DNA of 64,000 nucleotides from Steromphala cineraria (Eukaryota > Mollusca > Gastropoda > Trochida > Trochidae). Location of the stretch: contig OU744723.1 in assembly GCA_916613615.1 (NCBI GenBank), positions 64,116,239-64,180,238 of the forward strand, in the 5' to 3' direction. The notes below the pieces were generated by a model, which was not told the DNA's origin, ran no database searches, and worked only from the letters and a program-made list of their open reading frames with translations. Within the stretch, counting starts at the first letter, position 1. Every line of letters starts with the position of its first letter. This document shows, in pieces, positions 11,471 through 20,979 of this stretch. Made by a program: the position numbers and the translations under genes.

Positions 11471-12594
11471 ATAACAAATAGTTTGCATAGTAAAACCTAA
11501 GTTCCATCGTTTCTAATCATAAACATATCACCCGAACGCAACTTTGAAGTTGTCTTCAAGTTGCGACCGCTGCACGAGAAATTCGGCCACGTGCGTCTCG
11601 GCAGTGATAGATTTCAGGCTACATGCGGCATTCTGACTTGAGCGTCCCTGTTGGAAGGACGTGTCAGAGTCACTTTAGAATTAGATACTTTTCGCTCCCA
11701 ATACTTTGATTAGATTACTTTGTGCTCAATTGTTACAAACAATTGCAATAGAATACAAACTACCATCTAGTTTGTTATAGAAATATTCTTAGAGAGTTCA
11801 TAGTACTCTGATAGTACTACTGAGAGTACCTTTTCGATTTCAGTGTATATTCTGTTGTAGATAATTGACAAATATGTAAATAATACCTCGGGTTTCGCAT
11901 ATTAGGTTTCTTTTCTCATTCCCATCCGTATTTTCGTCAGTTAATAAGTGTTATCACGTTTAGTTGTTTGGTTCTTCAATATAAAACTCATAGAATAATA
12001 AATGTAATCACGTTTAGTTCCTTGCCACATAACAGTTTCGATCATGCATTCTTTTCTCTCTCACAACGCTCCTTTCCGTCTTTCGATTCTTTTCTGCCTG
12101 GTCTGTCCACATTCTTTGGAGTGTGTTGAGGGCTGAAAAGTATTGCAGACAACACAGTTAAACCCCAACTCACTCACGCATCGAAATCTACTTTCTCTCT
12201 CTTTGTATCACGCTTCCACATTCGCCGTCGTCTACAATATTGCCAAAGCGGCGCTAAACAAAAACTCACTCACTCACCCACATTCGTCTAGAACTATAAT
12301 CATCCAGAACAAAGGGCTTTATAAGTTTTGAAGAAAGTAAACAGAGCTCGGAGACATTTTGCTTTAATTTACCTTCATTATTATATTTTAGTTATTACTA
12401 GGGTATTAGGATACACCAACTGACAATTAGTAGCGTTCTATACCGAGAGTTCTAGTTTTATTACTTGAGACTGTCAATGAAGTTTGTGAAAATCTAAGTT
12501 TCGGGAGGAAGCAAATCAAGTCGTGATGAAACAAAGGCATGACTAATATTGTTTATACATCAGACATGTTTGAGGTATTGTGTGCTTACTTTTG
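11471..12594. other. Intergenic DNA with a gastropod-type dispersed repeat
   Basis: No gene is recognised. At about 12050-12290 there is a repeat-like stretch with two related tails (gttaaaccccaactcactca near 12159 and gccaaagcggcgctaaac plus aactcactcactcac near 12243). This tail resembles repeats frequent in abalone and related gastropod DNA, a recollection rather than a database result. Confidence 0.45.
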
Positions 12595-13008
12595 CACATG
12601 ACTGCAGAAATAGCTTTGACACACGTTGACCCACATAACTGCAGAAACAGCTTTGACACACATTACTGCAGAAATAGCTTTGACACACATTGACCCACAT
12701 GACTGCAGAAACAGCTTTGGCACACTTTGACTCACATGACTGCAGAAACAGCTTTGGCACACATTGACCCACATGGCTTTGACACACATTGACACACATT
12801 AACTCACATGACTGCAGAAGCAGCTTTGACACACATTGACCCACATGACTGAAGAAACAGCTTTGACAAACATTGACCCACATGGCTGCAAAAATAGCTT
12901 TGACACACATTGACCCACATAACTGCAAAAATAGCTTTGACAAACATTGACCCACATGACTGCAGAAACAGCTTTGACACACATTGACCCACATGGCTGC
13001 AGAAACAA
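12595..13008. repeat. 37-bp minisatellite, about 11 copies
   Basis: The unit is roughly actgcagaaacagctttgac followed by acacattgacccacatg, with scattered substitutions and some truncated units. Because 37 is not a multiple of three and the unit has no stop on the minus strand, three long overlapping minus-strand frames appear, rich in CVKAVSAVMWVN-like motifs. I treat these as non-coding. Confidence 0.85.
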
Positions 13009-13139
13009 TCAAGCAGACATAGTCGTCTATATCCCCTTCCATTTGGAATATTATGAAAAAAAGAATTTGTGAATTTTAGGCATCTCCCGTTTCTGGTGTA
13101 GGTAATTGTCAATAACTTGCAATTTCTTAAAAACGACCA

Positions 13140-13740
13140 AAACAATAATCAAGGCACATCTACACATACTGATATATCCACTGACCAAGTTTCCTTTAGT
13201 TGAGTCAAACATATTTTAGATGATGCTCCAGAAACGTATTCTAAGAAACAATGTATGTTTCGATGGAAACCACAAAAAATAATAATCCCAAGAAGTTTAC
13301 AGTAAACTTTACATCCCAAAAGGCACATCTACACATAATGATTGATCCATAGGCCTATACGTACAAAGTTGCGTTGAACTGAGTCTTCAGTTTTTGAGTT
13401 TTGCTTCCAATGAAATTCTAAGATACGTTTCCATAGATGCCGCCAAAATAATAATCAAAAGAAGTTGAAATCCCCAAAAGGCGCATCAACTCATAATGAT
13501 AGGCCTACCAAGTTTTTTTAGATAACTCTTACAGTTTTGAGTTTTGCTCCGGAAACGATATCGGGCTGACGGACGAACGGATAAATCCAATTTCAATATC
13601 CCCCAACAACTCCGAGGGATAGACAAGAAGCTTGATCAAGTATGGTAGTAATAACCTCACCTTCGCAAATAATCGCTGTTTAGTCGAAGGATACCAAAAC
13701 CGAACTGGCCCAACAACCATGACAATGCAGTTTCCAAGAC
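13140..13740 (+). repeat. Dispersed repeat with internal monomers, related to the block ahead of each type I gene
   Basis: It contains recurring modules of about 150 bp (ggcacatctacacataatga; gagttttgctccggaaacg; ccaaaataataatc) and ends with gacggacgaacgg. Its last part (about 13560-13740: aagcttgatcaagtatggta, then ccgaactggcccaacaacca) matches 27.31-27.47, 43.17-43.32 and 56.80-56.95 kb. It is therefore the left-most relic of the duplicated unit. No protein is supported. Confidence 0.6.
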
Positions 13741-15215
13741 AGCAGTTATACAGTCACTTCCCCTGTTCTAGTGGCTTTGGCAAGAGGTTCATAAACAGTT
13801 CATGTTATTAGAAAAACTTTCCCAAATGTTTGCTCATGCACTGAATATCTGATATAAGTTGTTGAAAAAGTTTAGGAAATTTGTCTATCAATATAAAAAA
13901 AGTTCACAACCGTACATCGCCGACAATATGACATTCACCTTGGAGTACAGTGAAAGAAATGACTCCGCAAAATTTAGGTCAAAACATGATTAGAAGGAAC
14001 AGAATTTGCGTTTGGAAGTCGTTTTATTTCAAAAGGAGATATGACCAAGAGAGTATTAACCTCGTGTGTTTCCGTATTAGTTACATATCACTTGGACCTA
14101 GTCGTCCGTGGCAACCATTCATAAAAGATATTGTTCATTATGGGCATCAGGACTGTTTCACTGGAACTGTCAAGATATAGGATGCAAGGACACTTGTGAA
14201 ATTGTCTTCTTAGCAGCACTAGTACTGACTTAATGTATTCCACTATGCTCATGATAAATCAAAATCAATTATGAAATGATCTAATTCATCGATACTGGCA
14301 AACGCATATTTAAATCAACACACTTTGCAGAAATTTCACTTATAATTGCAATAGAATCAATATATAAACATGGATTACCCGTTGATACAAATTATCGTAA
14401 ACAGTTAAAAGAAAACTCCAATTAATAGAACATCATTTAATGTTATACATTTCCCAAAAATAATTTTACAAGTACATTTAAATAAATAATAACGTTATGG
14501 TTATCTAAATGTTAAAAATCTGAACGATTGTCATGGTATCAGACGCCACCATGGTAATTGCACTGTCGTATATGGAGCACAAACAAAAACCTCGGAATTA
14601 GTCAAAATCAAAGACGAAATGGATGACGTGATCAAACTTGTTTCAAAGTACCAACACGTCACACTGCATCACGTGCATGTAGGCAGAACATTTATTTCGT
14701 GCCCAGTGATACCCGATCTTTGCATGCTTTCAGGTGGAACATGCGTAGAACTATAAAATTCATTCATACATTTTTATGGGGACCAAAAAGGTTGTGCGAA
14801 TAACCAGATCCTAACACCAAAGGCTCGCATAATACATATAGCTTATTCCTAATATGTTAATTATAGTTGTTAGCATGGTTATCAATCAGGAAATGTAAGG
14901 ACCAATTTCATTCAAATGATATCATATGTTCTTCACTATGTTACGCAGATTTCAAGGCGTAGTGTAGAAGATAGATCTATAATATTTTGATAAGATTGTG
15001 TCAGGACAGGTGTCAGTGAGGCATGTAGTCAGCCATTAGGCCGAAGACAGACAGACAGCTGTCAGAGCAGATCCCATTAAAATTTGATAACAATGTTAAT
15101 AACTGACTTACATATCTCTTGGAGCAAGTGAAAACGATGCAAAAAATTAAAGGTGTTAGGATATGCTTATTTTGTACAACCTTACCAGAGTAAGTACAAA
15201 AAAAGTTACGCGCAC
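13741..15215. other. Downstream flank of the first type I gene, paralogous to 43.31-44.22 kb
   Basis: Gene-free. Shared stretches with unit C include the segment around gtcctaacaccaaag and gcatagt...gttgttagcat (about 14760-14880 versus 43905-44010) and the approach to the gene end (ataactgacttacatatctc, 15100 on). The similar region in unit B is shorter. Confidence 0.5.
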
Positions 15216-15370
15216 CTGGTTAACTAATAGTACGCAATAGAACTGGTCTGGTTGAAGTTCTGGATTGCTGATACTCACTATTGAGGTTGAGAGGACCTTC
15301 TGTGTCAAAACAAGAATTTACAAGAGATACAACGTTAAACGATAGGGATGCAGCTGAAGCTGACACTTGT

Positions 15371-16534
15371 TCAGAGAAATGTAGTAAGGATTCTTGATTC
15401 GATCCATTGAGATGGACAGTTGATAGAAAATATCTTCCTGCCAAAACTGCCGTTCTTTCTAATCTCCCAAACTTCCACCGTGTTTGATAATGCGATTGAG
15501 TAGAGCAGAAAACCTGGAGTTATTTTCATTGTCCTGCGTCTATCAACTTTACTGACTATTTGAGGTTTACCGAATTGACCTGCAGCCATTTGCACTGATT
15601 TGATATTATATTTGTCATAATCGTACCGCTCAGTATATGATATTATACCAGAGTTAGACTGTTCAAGGACGGCCAATGCAGCATTTTCTTTAAGTTGTCG
15701 AGAATAGATCTTCTTTTTCGTGGACATGTTCATGCACTTGATCAAATATTCAGCTACATATTTCTGTACCCAACAAGCTGTATTTCCGTGGATTACAAGA
15801 GTTCTAAAGTGAGCTCTTTTCATGTATAACCAGATCTCACTAATATTCACGGTCTTAGGATCATGACTCCAAATGTATTCACCATTATTAATGTTGTAAA
15901 ACAGTTTATCATTGTAAATATTCAAATTAGCAGCATACTTGTGATTTGAAGTTTTTTCCCTTTTTGATTGTTGTTCCATTTTTTTTTTGTATATTCCACT
16001 TTGTTCAGACCAGAACAAATTGTTGGATTTTCGCTCATAAATTGTAGAAAAGATGGTTTTTGTCACTGCAACATTAGTCTTCTCAATTAGACCTGATTTT
16101 ATTGACACTTTATAAAAGAATTTTATGTTGCTTGATTCATATTTCGAGACCATTAAAAAAGATACATCGTGTTTGGCCTCAAAGCCAGCTTCATCAACTC
16201 TGATCTTTCGAGACTCAACATAATTTCTTATCATCCGAGTCTTCAGACCAGCTGCTTTAGTTTCATTGTACAAATTCCCAGAATCCAGTTCTGCAAGGAC
16301 ACATCCAGGGGTGGACATACACGCTACAGCACACTGTATAGGTGTTTTACACTTGGTACTCGTCAGATACAGGTGATGTGAAAGTTCGAGAGGTTCATCA
16401 TTCTTGTATTTGAAATTTGATGTACATCTAAACTCTGCCTGTACATACACCACCAGCAGGGAGACAATGTTGAAAACCTTCCACGACAAGGACTGACTCA
16501 GTCTGTAACTTTGAAGACAATTCAAATAATTCAT
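15371..16534 (-). CDS. Secreted PAN/Apple-like protein with propeller-like C-terminal region, type I, copy 1
   Basis: A single open frame of 387 residues. Residues 1-33 can act as a signal peptide (hydrophobic core FNIVSLLVVYVQA). Residues about 34-80 hold a PAN/Apple-like core with Cys 37, 62, 68, 72 and 78 (KCKTPIQCAVACMSTPGC). PAN modules bind proteins or sugars outside cells. Residues about 110-370 contain repeated strand patterns (STIYERKSNNLFWSEQSGIY; NTVEVWEIRKNGS) that look like a YWTD-type beta-propeller, an inference. It ends ILTTFL like the other type I copies. The first 20 residues are unique: the start codon used by the 57 and 62.7 kb genes is deleted here and an ATG in former 5' UTR is used. 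No transmembrane segment follows the signal. Function unknown. Confidence 0.75.
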   Translation of the reverse strand: MNYLNCLQSYRLSQSLSWKVFNIVSLLVVYVQAEFRCTSNFKYKNDEPLELSHHLYLTSTKCKTPIQCAVACMSTPGCVLAELDSGNLYNETKAAGLKTRMIRNYVESRKIRVDEAGFEAKHDVSFLMVSKYESSNIKFFYKVSIKSGLIEKTNVAVTKTIFSTIYERKSNNLFWSEQSGIYKKKMEQQSKREKTSNHKYAANLNIYNDKLFYNINNGEYIWSHDPKTVNISEIWLYMKRAHFRTLVIHGNTACWVQKYVAEYLIKCMNMSTKKKIYSRQLKENAALAVLEQSNSGIISYTERYDYDKYNIKSVQMAAGQFGKPQIVSKVDRRRTMKITPGFLLYSIALSNTVEVWEIRKNGSFGRKIFSINCPSQWIESRILTTFL

Positions 16535-16639
16535 TCACAAAATGCTGGTTTTTATTCTAGATCTAGGTGGTTAGAGAGTTGGTAAGGTTCTTCTTTCTTG
16601 TATACAAAGATGGATGCCTGAATACACAGAAACAGAAGC

Positions 16640-16872
16640 GACAACGCCAGTTTTCAAGCATATAGTTAGAAACCGGAAGTTGTGAAATGGCCACAATTGA
16701 TTCGCCTTAATGTCGGCTGCCGTTTTGATCATTTTGGTAAATTATTATTATTATATTTCTCCTATTTGATGAATTTTGGTCTGGTTTGTTCTAGAGTTGT
16801 CTCCAAATTTTGCAAAAAAACAGTAAAATTATTTTAAAAAATCTTTAACTCTGATAATGGATCTTTAAAGGA
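16640..16872. repeat. Displaced copy of the 25.16-25.40 kb segment
   Basis: This segment (ccagttttcaagcat, gaaaccggaagttgtgaaat, tgatcattttggtaaatt) matches 25.16-25.40 kb and its copies at 40.03-40.26 and 53.66-53.89 kb. It replaces the body of the adjacent type II gene fragment, so the right side of a unit has been joined onto a gene interior. Confidence 0.8.
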
Positions 16873-16875
16873 ACC

Positions 16876-17109
16876 TTACTTTTCTTTGGTAGAATCCAGA
16901 TCTGCAAGGACACATCCAGGGGTGCACATACACGCTACAGCACACTGTATCGGTGTGTTACACTTGGAACTCGTCAGATACAGGTGATGTGCAAGTTTAA
17001 TGGGCTCATCTCTTTTGTATTTAAAATTTGATGTACATCTAAAATCTGCCTGTACAGATATGACCATCAGGAAAGCAATGTTGAAAAGTATACAAACAAG
17101 TTGATCCAT
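16876..17109 (-). pseudogene. Type II family fragment (signal peptide plus PAN core only)
   Basis: 77 residues. They match the N-terminus of the 45.4 kb gene almost exactly (MDQLVCILFNIAFLMVISVQ, then the cysteine core ending GCVLADLDS), followed by a foreign TKEK and a stop. Homology is lost exactly after codon GATTCT (Ser 73), where the sequence passes into the displaced 16.64-16.87 kb segment. It could still yield a small secreted PAN-only peptide, but a truncated relic is the simpler reading. Confidence 0.8.
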
Positions 17110-18272
17110 CTTTCCATGAGAAGAATAAATTCAGACTGCTGACGACTATGAACATGTTTGAAAAAATGTTTTAACAAAATGCTGTTTTTGCTTCAATTTC
17201 ACAGACGTATACCTTTTTATAATATTAATTTTTCACCAGGTGCTTGATGGAATTTCCCTCTCTGATTCTAAACGAGTGAAAATATACCAGGTCATATACA
17301 TTGGCATTCCTTCTGTTAAAATGACTTTCTACCAGAAAATTGACCAATCATTTCTAGTCATTATAGTACAAAAAGAATATAAGGAACATTTGTAATTTGA
17401 CCTTTAAATTCTTCACATATTAGGGCATGGTACTTCTTTTGTTTAATTGATTTTCTTTTAAGCATCTTTTCCATATCATATACAATTGTTCAAATACTAA
17501 AACTTGTATGTTTCACTCAATAGTAGTGTTTAGTTTCATCATTAATTTAATGTGTTCTTCAGCTGCATCCAAAGTTATTGTTCACCGAAATTGTAATGTA
17601 ATCATACCGCTGCTCGCGATATAAACAAATATACTGTAAGGACAAAAGCGAAAATATAGTTCCATCATTAGCCAATCTAGTTAAATCTAGCTGTAATGTT
17701 CAAATCCCAAACTACCTCCATTATATCTATCGACTTTACCACTGGGTTCGTGTCGAGCATGAGGAAATCAACTAATGAAAAAAGAACTGGCTAAGAGGGC
17801 GTCATTAAGAATTACATTGTACTTTTCGAATAATGTAAATATAATTGTAATAGTTTGACTTAGGATTTATGGGACCACTACTGCTATTATAGCTGATGAA
17901 TAAATGAACAACTTACATTCTTGGAAACATTTAGGAACTAACATGACTAAGTACTGGTTATGAAAATGGGACTTTTAACAAGTAATTTCCAAGTAGAAAC
18001 AAGACGCAAAGTTTGAAATACCTAGACTTTCTCCTTACCGTTTCAATGTAAGAAAAAGACCATCAAGTTTTGAAACGATTCCATTTCTCGAAAATCAATC
18101 TCAGTCAAAGATTTGTGTAGGTATTATATTCTTGTAATATATATGTTCAATATTGATTTACATGTTTACGCAGCAATGGTAGGTTATATATACTGAGACA
18201 AAGTATTTCTTTAAACATGCTCCATGGAAATTAATTAATGCCAAATAGATCATCTGTCATCATCATGGTTCC
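17110..18272. other. Upstream flank of the type II fragment, shared with unit C
   Basis: Gene-free. It matches 46.55-47.70 kb almost throughout. The first 300 bases also resemble the DNA upstream of the 28.9 and 32.2 kb genes (cacaaaatgctg...tgcttcaatt, ccaggtcatatacattg, cattccttctgtta). They probably include the type II promoter, but no core element can be assigned with confidence. Confidence 0.5.
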
Positions 18273-18276
18273 TTAA

Positions 18277-18615
18277 AGGGGCAGTAGCACGTTTTTTTGA
18301 TAATTTTATATTTCAATATTTCACTGATAAATGTATTAATTTGACAGTGACAAAAATCACATTACACAAGCCAATCATCCATAGTAAGAGGACAAAGTAT
18401 GAAGATTTACATAAATTCCATTGGTGGCCATTTTGTTTGAACACCTTTTATTCTTTTTGTGTAAGAAAAAGGAATTGCATGGCTGAATTTTGAATTATTT
18501 ACATGAAATAGTACTGCTCCAGTTAGTTCAAATACATTGTCTTTCAATTGGAACCATTGATTTCCATTTTCCTGACATCACCTGATATTCGCCCTAAAAG
18601 CGTGCTACTGCCCCT
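18277..18615 (+). mobile_element. TTAA-flanked MITE, family copy 2 (unit A)
   Basis: A 339-bp element with TTAA at 18273-18276 and 18616-18619 and terminal inverted repeats AGGGGCAGTAGCACG / CGTGCTACTGCCCCT. Unit B has the undisrupted site (gtcccTTAAgacaac at about 32867-32879), which proves this is an insertion with TTAA duplication. Confidence 0.92.
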
Positions 18616-18619
18616 TTAA

Positions 18620-19268
18620 GACAACACTTGTATTTTTATACTTACGGTTATAGCCTCGATGCCATTATAAATGGAAATAGAGAACTCAGCCTATCTGAAG
18701 ATTGGAAAATACTTTCTACATTTCACGATTTCATCAATAAACACAGCGTTTTAAAGCAGATATATAAAATTAACTAATTTTATTAGCTAATTGTCTCGTA
18801 TTTCCGGTTGTCTACAAAATATCTGCATCTTTACTAAAGATAAGGTAATGATCTTGCTTCGATGTTTATTAATGTTTGTCTTATTTGGTAATCAACATCG
18901 TTGATTTCGCTTGTTCATGCGTGAGATTATCAAATAAAACGTTATATAAGAGCGGTGTTTACATTTGTTTATCAGCTTGTTCATCCATCCTAATTTATTT
19001 TGCATGAATAGAAATATGTTAAAATGAAATATATCATCTTGAAAACGCCAAACATAACTCATTACTCAAAGTGGTTATCCTTACCATAGTCGCAGGAGAA
19101 ACTATCAAGTAGCTAGCATTTAACCAAAATAGTACATTTTTTACTTTCCTATCTCGCCATTTCCTCAAAAGGGATAGTTAGGTTACGCTTTTTACGGTCA
19201 GCTATTGGACTGACATTCACATTAAACCGAGAGTATGACCTTAAGAAACATGTCTTGGAAATGATTTT
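18620..19268. other. Shared non-coding block with a single copy of the 28-bp unit
   Basis: It begins with one copy of the motif amplified in unit B (gacaacacttgtatttttat) and then continues as in B (from 33.85 kb). Part of this block (from about 18903 to 19564) is deleted in unit C. No gene is recognised. Confidence 0.6.
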
Positions 19269-19360
19269 GTGAATGAGATCAAGTTCTATGGATTTACAAC
19301 TTCTTTTTTGCAAGAGTGCAATAAAGAAGTTGTAAATCCATAGAACTTGTTCTCATTCAC
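19269..19360. repeat. Fold-back element (unit A copy)
   Basis: Arms 19269-19305 and 19324-19360 (gtgaatgagatcaagttcta and complement) around a loop of 18 bases. A copy is at 34476-34567. It is absent from unit C, within the 48.33 kb deletion. Confidence 0.85.
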
Positions 19361-19568
19361 CATACCAACTTCTAAATGCCTCTTAAAGAAATGATTTTGT
19401 GTTACGTAAGTTGGCTACTGAAGACATGATATAACTGTATGTGGTATATAACCCTCAAGATTTGAACTAGTTTGCACTTGAGGTGGTGCATTTCTTTCGT
19501 CGGTGAGTGTAGTTGACAAACATGAAATTATTTGACTCTAAAATTACTCATCCTCCTACGCATAGCCT

Positions 19569-19740
19569 AAAATGTCAGTTTCCGAACCGGCATTTTATGC
19601 CCTGCTGCAGAGGCTTTACTTTTCTGTGCTGATATAGTGCTCCCACAGGCTTGAGAGCCAGCACAGAAAAGAAGGGTCAGCAGCAAGGCATACAACTGAC
19701 AGTTCAGAAACTGGCGTTTTAGACTTTGTGTAGGAAGATG
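19569..19740. repeat. Imperfect inverted repeat (unit A copy)
   Basis: The arms pair imperfectly (aaaatgtcagtttccgaac... against ...gttcagaaactggcgtttt), with an inner pair ttttctgtgctg / cagcacagaaaa. Copies lie at about 34776-34947 and 48335-48505, and a fragment of one arm recurs at about 58968-59022. Short open frames on both strands are by-products of the palindrome. Confidence 0.65.
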
Positions 19741-19895
19741 AAAATTACTATGCAAAGTGTAAAAATTTCCCTCCCTGGAGTCAAGCCATTTTGAGTTATC
19801 AGCACCTCAGTTCGACCTTATCAGGGTGGTGTGAACACTGGGGAGTTGCCCCGGGCCCCACAATGGGCTCCAAATTTAACAAGTGATTTTGAGAC

Positions 19896-19958
19896 CACCA
19901 GGATTCGAACTCGGGACCTCCGGATTGAGAGTCCTACACTCTACCTGTTCGGCCAAAG
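19896..19958 (-). repeat. tRNA-like sequence (pol III A and B boxes), unit A
   Basis: On the minus strand it has an A-box-like TGGCCGAACAGGTAGAG, an anticodon-loop-like CTCTCAA flanked by GGA/TCC, and a B box GAGTTCGAATCC. The acceptor stem does not pair, so it is probably a tRNA-derived repeat rather than a working tRNA gene. Same sequence at 35103-35165, and at 48663-48725 with one B-box change. Confidence 0.55.
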
Positions 19959-20416
19959 GGATATCTTTCTAGCAAAAGCCAGTAGAAATGCTTATATCTC
20001 ACCCTATCACAGTAACATCTCTGATCTTTTCAAGACGCCGCCAGACACGATTGATGAGGCGGATATACACCTATTAGGCCACCTTCAAATGCTGGAAATA
20101 TGTTTTCATCTTTTAATCCTGTTTGCTGTTACTTTGATAAAACTTTTATGCATGTTCTTTCTTGATGGTTGTTCATTATGGCAATGAAGTTTGTCTACAT
20201 TTTATAAAAACTGTAGATGAAGAAACCAGAGTTTTTTTAAACCTCTTAAAACGCAATTGTCCTTAACATTTCTGCTCATTATATTTCGTAAGACATTTGA
20301 GGAAATATAATCATAAAAGGATAAAGTTTTATTCTATGGCACTAACACGTCCTTTCCGTTCATATGCGACTTTCAGGACAACTAAAGTGTTGACAATGTT
20401 GATTTATACATAGAGA

Positions 20417-20553
20417 TTATTAACCGAGGAAGTGTGTCATATGACTTTTACGAAACGAGTGTGAATTTTTGTATTACCCGAGCGAGAGCGAGGGTTATAC
20501 ACACATTTGCACGACTTTCGTAAAAGTCATATGACACACTTCCGAGAGTAATA
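20417..20553. repeat. Fold-back element with CTCG-type centre, CRE-rich flank (unit A)
   Basis: Arms around ggaagtgtgtcatatgactt and its complement enclose the centre cccgagcgagagcgaggg. Downstream at about 20638-20682 are two TGACGTCA palindromes. Copies at 35625-35761 and 49184-49320. Confidence 0.85.
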
Positions 20554-20979
20554 ATTTCTTTATTACCGATTCTATTCCATTTTGCCATCTTAGAAATATC
20601 AAAGAAACTTGTCGCTTCCCTTGTGACGGCCGGCTACCGTGACGTCACGAACAATGATGTTATGACGTCACAGGCGAAAATATACGTGAACTCGCGCTAC
20701 AATAATCGTTTCTAGGCAAAAGTGATATGTGCACTAGTGCTCATATTGAAAATATGTCACCACTTATTTTCAACCATATGGGTAATAAAGACCAATACAA
20801 GTCCCTAGTACTGCAGCAATTCGAGATCAATGCTATTCTGAAACTTAACAGCCTCTGTGTGCTCCTTTCAATTCTAACACTAAAAAGCTTTTTTTTATTG
20901 GTTCCCAAGGGTTACACAGCATATAAAAAGTATATTATACATGAAATATTTCAAATTTTACAACAAACATAATAATTAA

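Noticed and set aside
12560..13145. Cys/Val/Met-rich minus-strand proteins of 69-160 residues
   Set aside because: Produced by the 37-bp minisatellite in several frames at once; no signal peptide start or similarity.
15220..15444. Second minus-strand frame overlapping the 3' end of type I genes (also 27600, 44221 and 56876)
   Set aside because: Conserved only because the DNA is duplicated. Type I and type II proteins agree in the other frame down to the final TTFL/VTFL, which fixes the real reading frame.
19831..20187. 118-residue plus-strand frame conserved in all three units (35038, 48598)
   Set aside because: It crosses a tRNA-like sequence on the opposite strand and repeat DNA; conservation equals that of the surrounding non-coding DNA.
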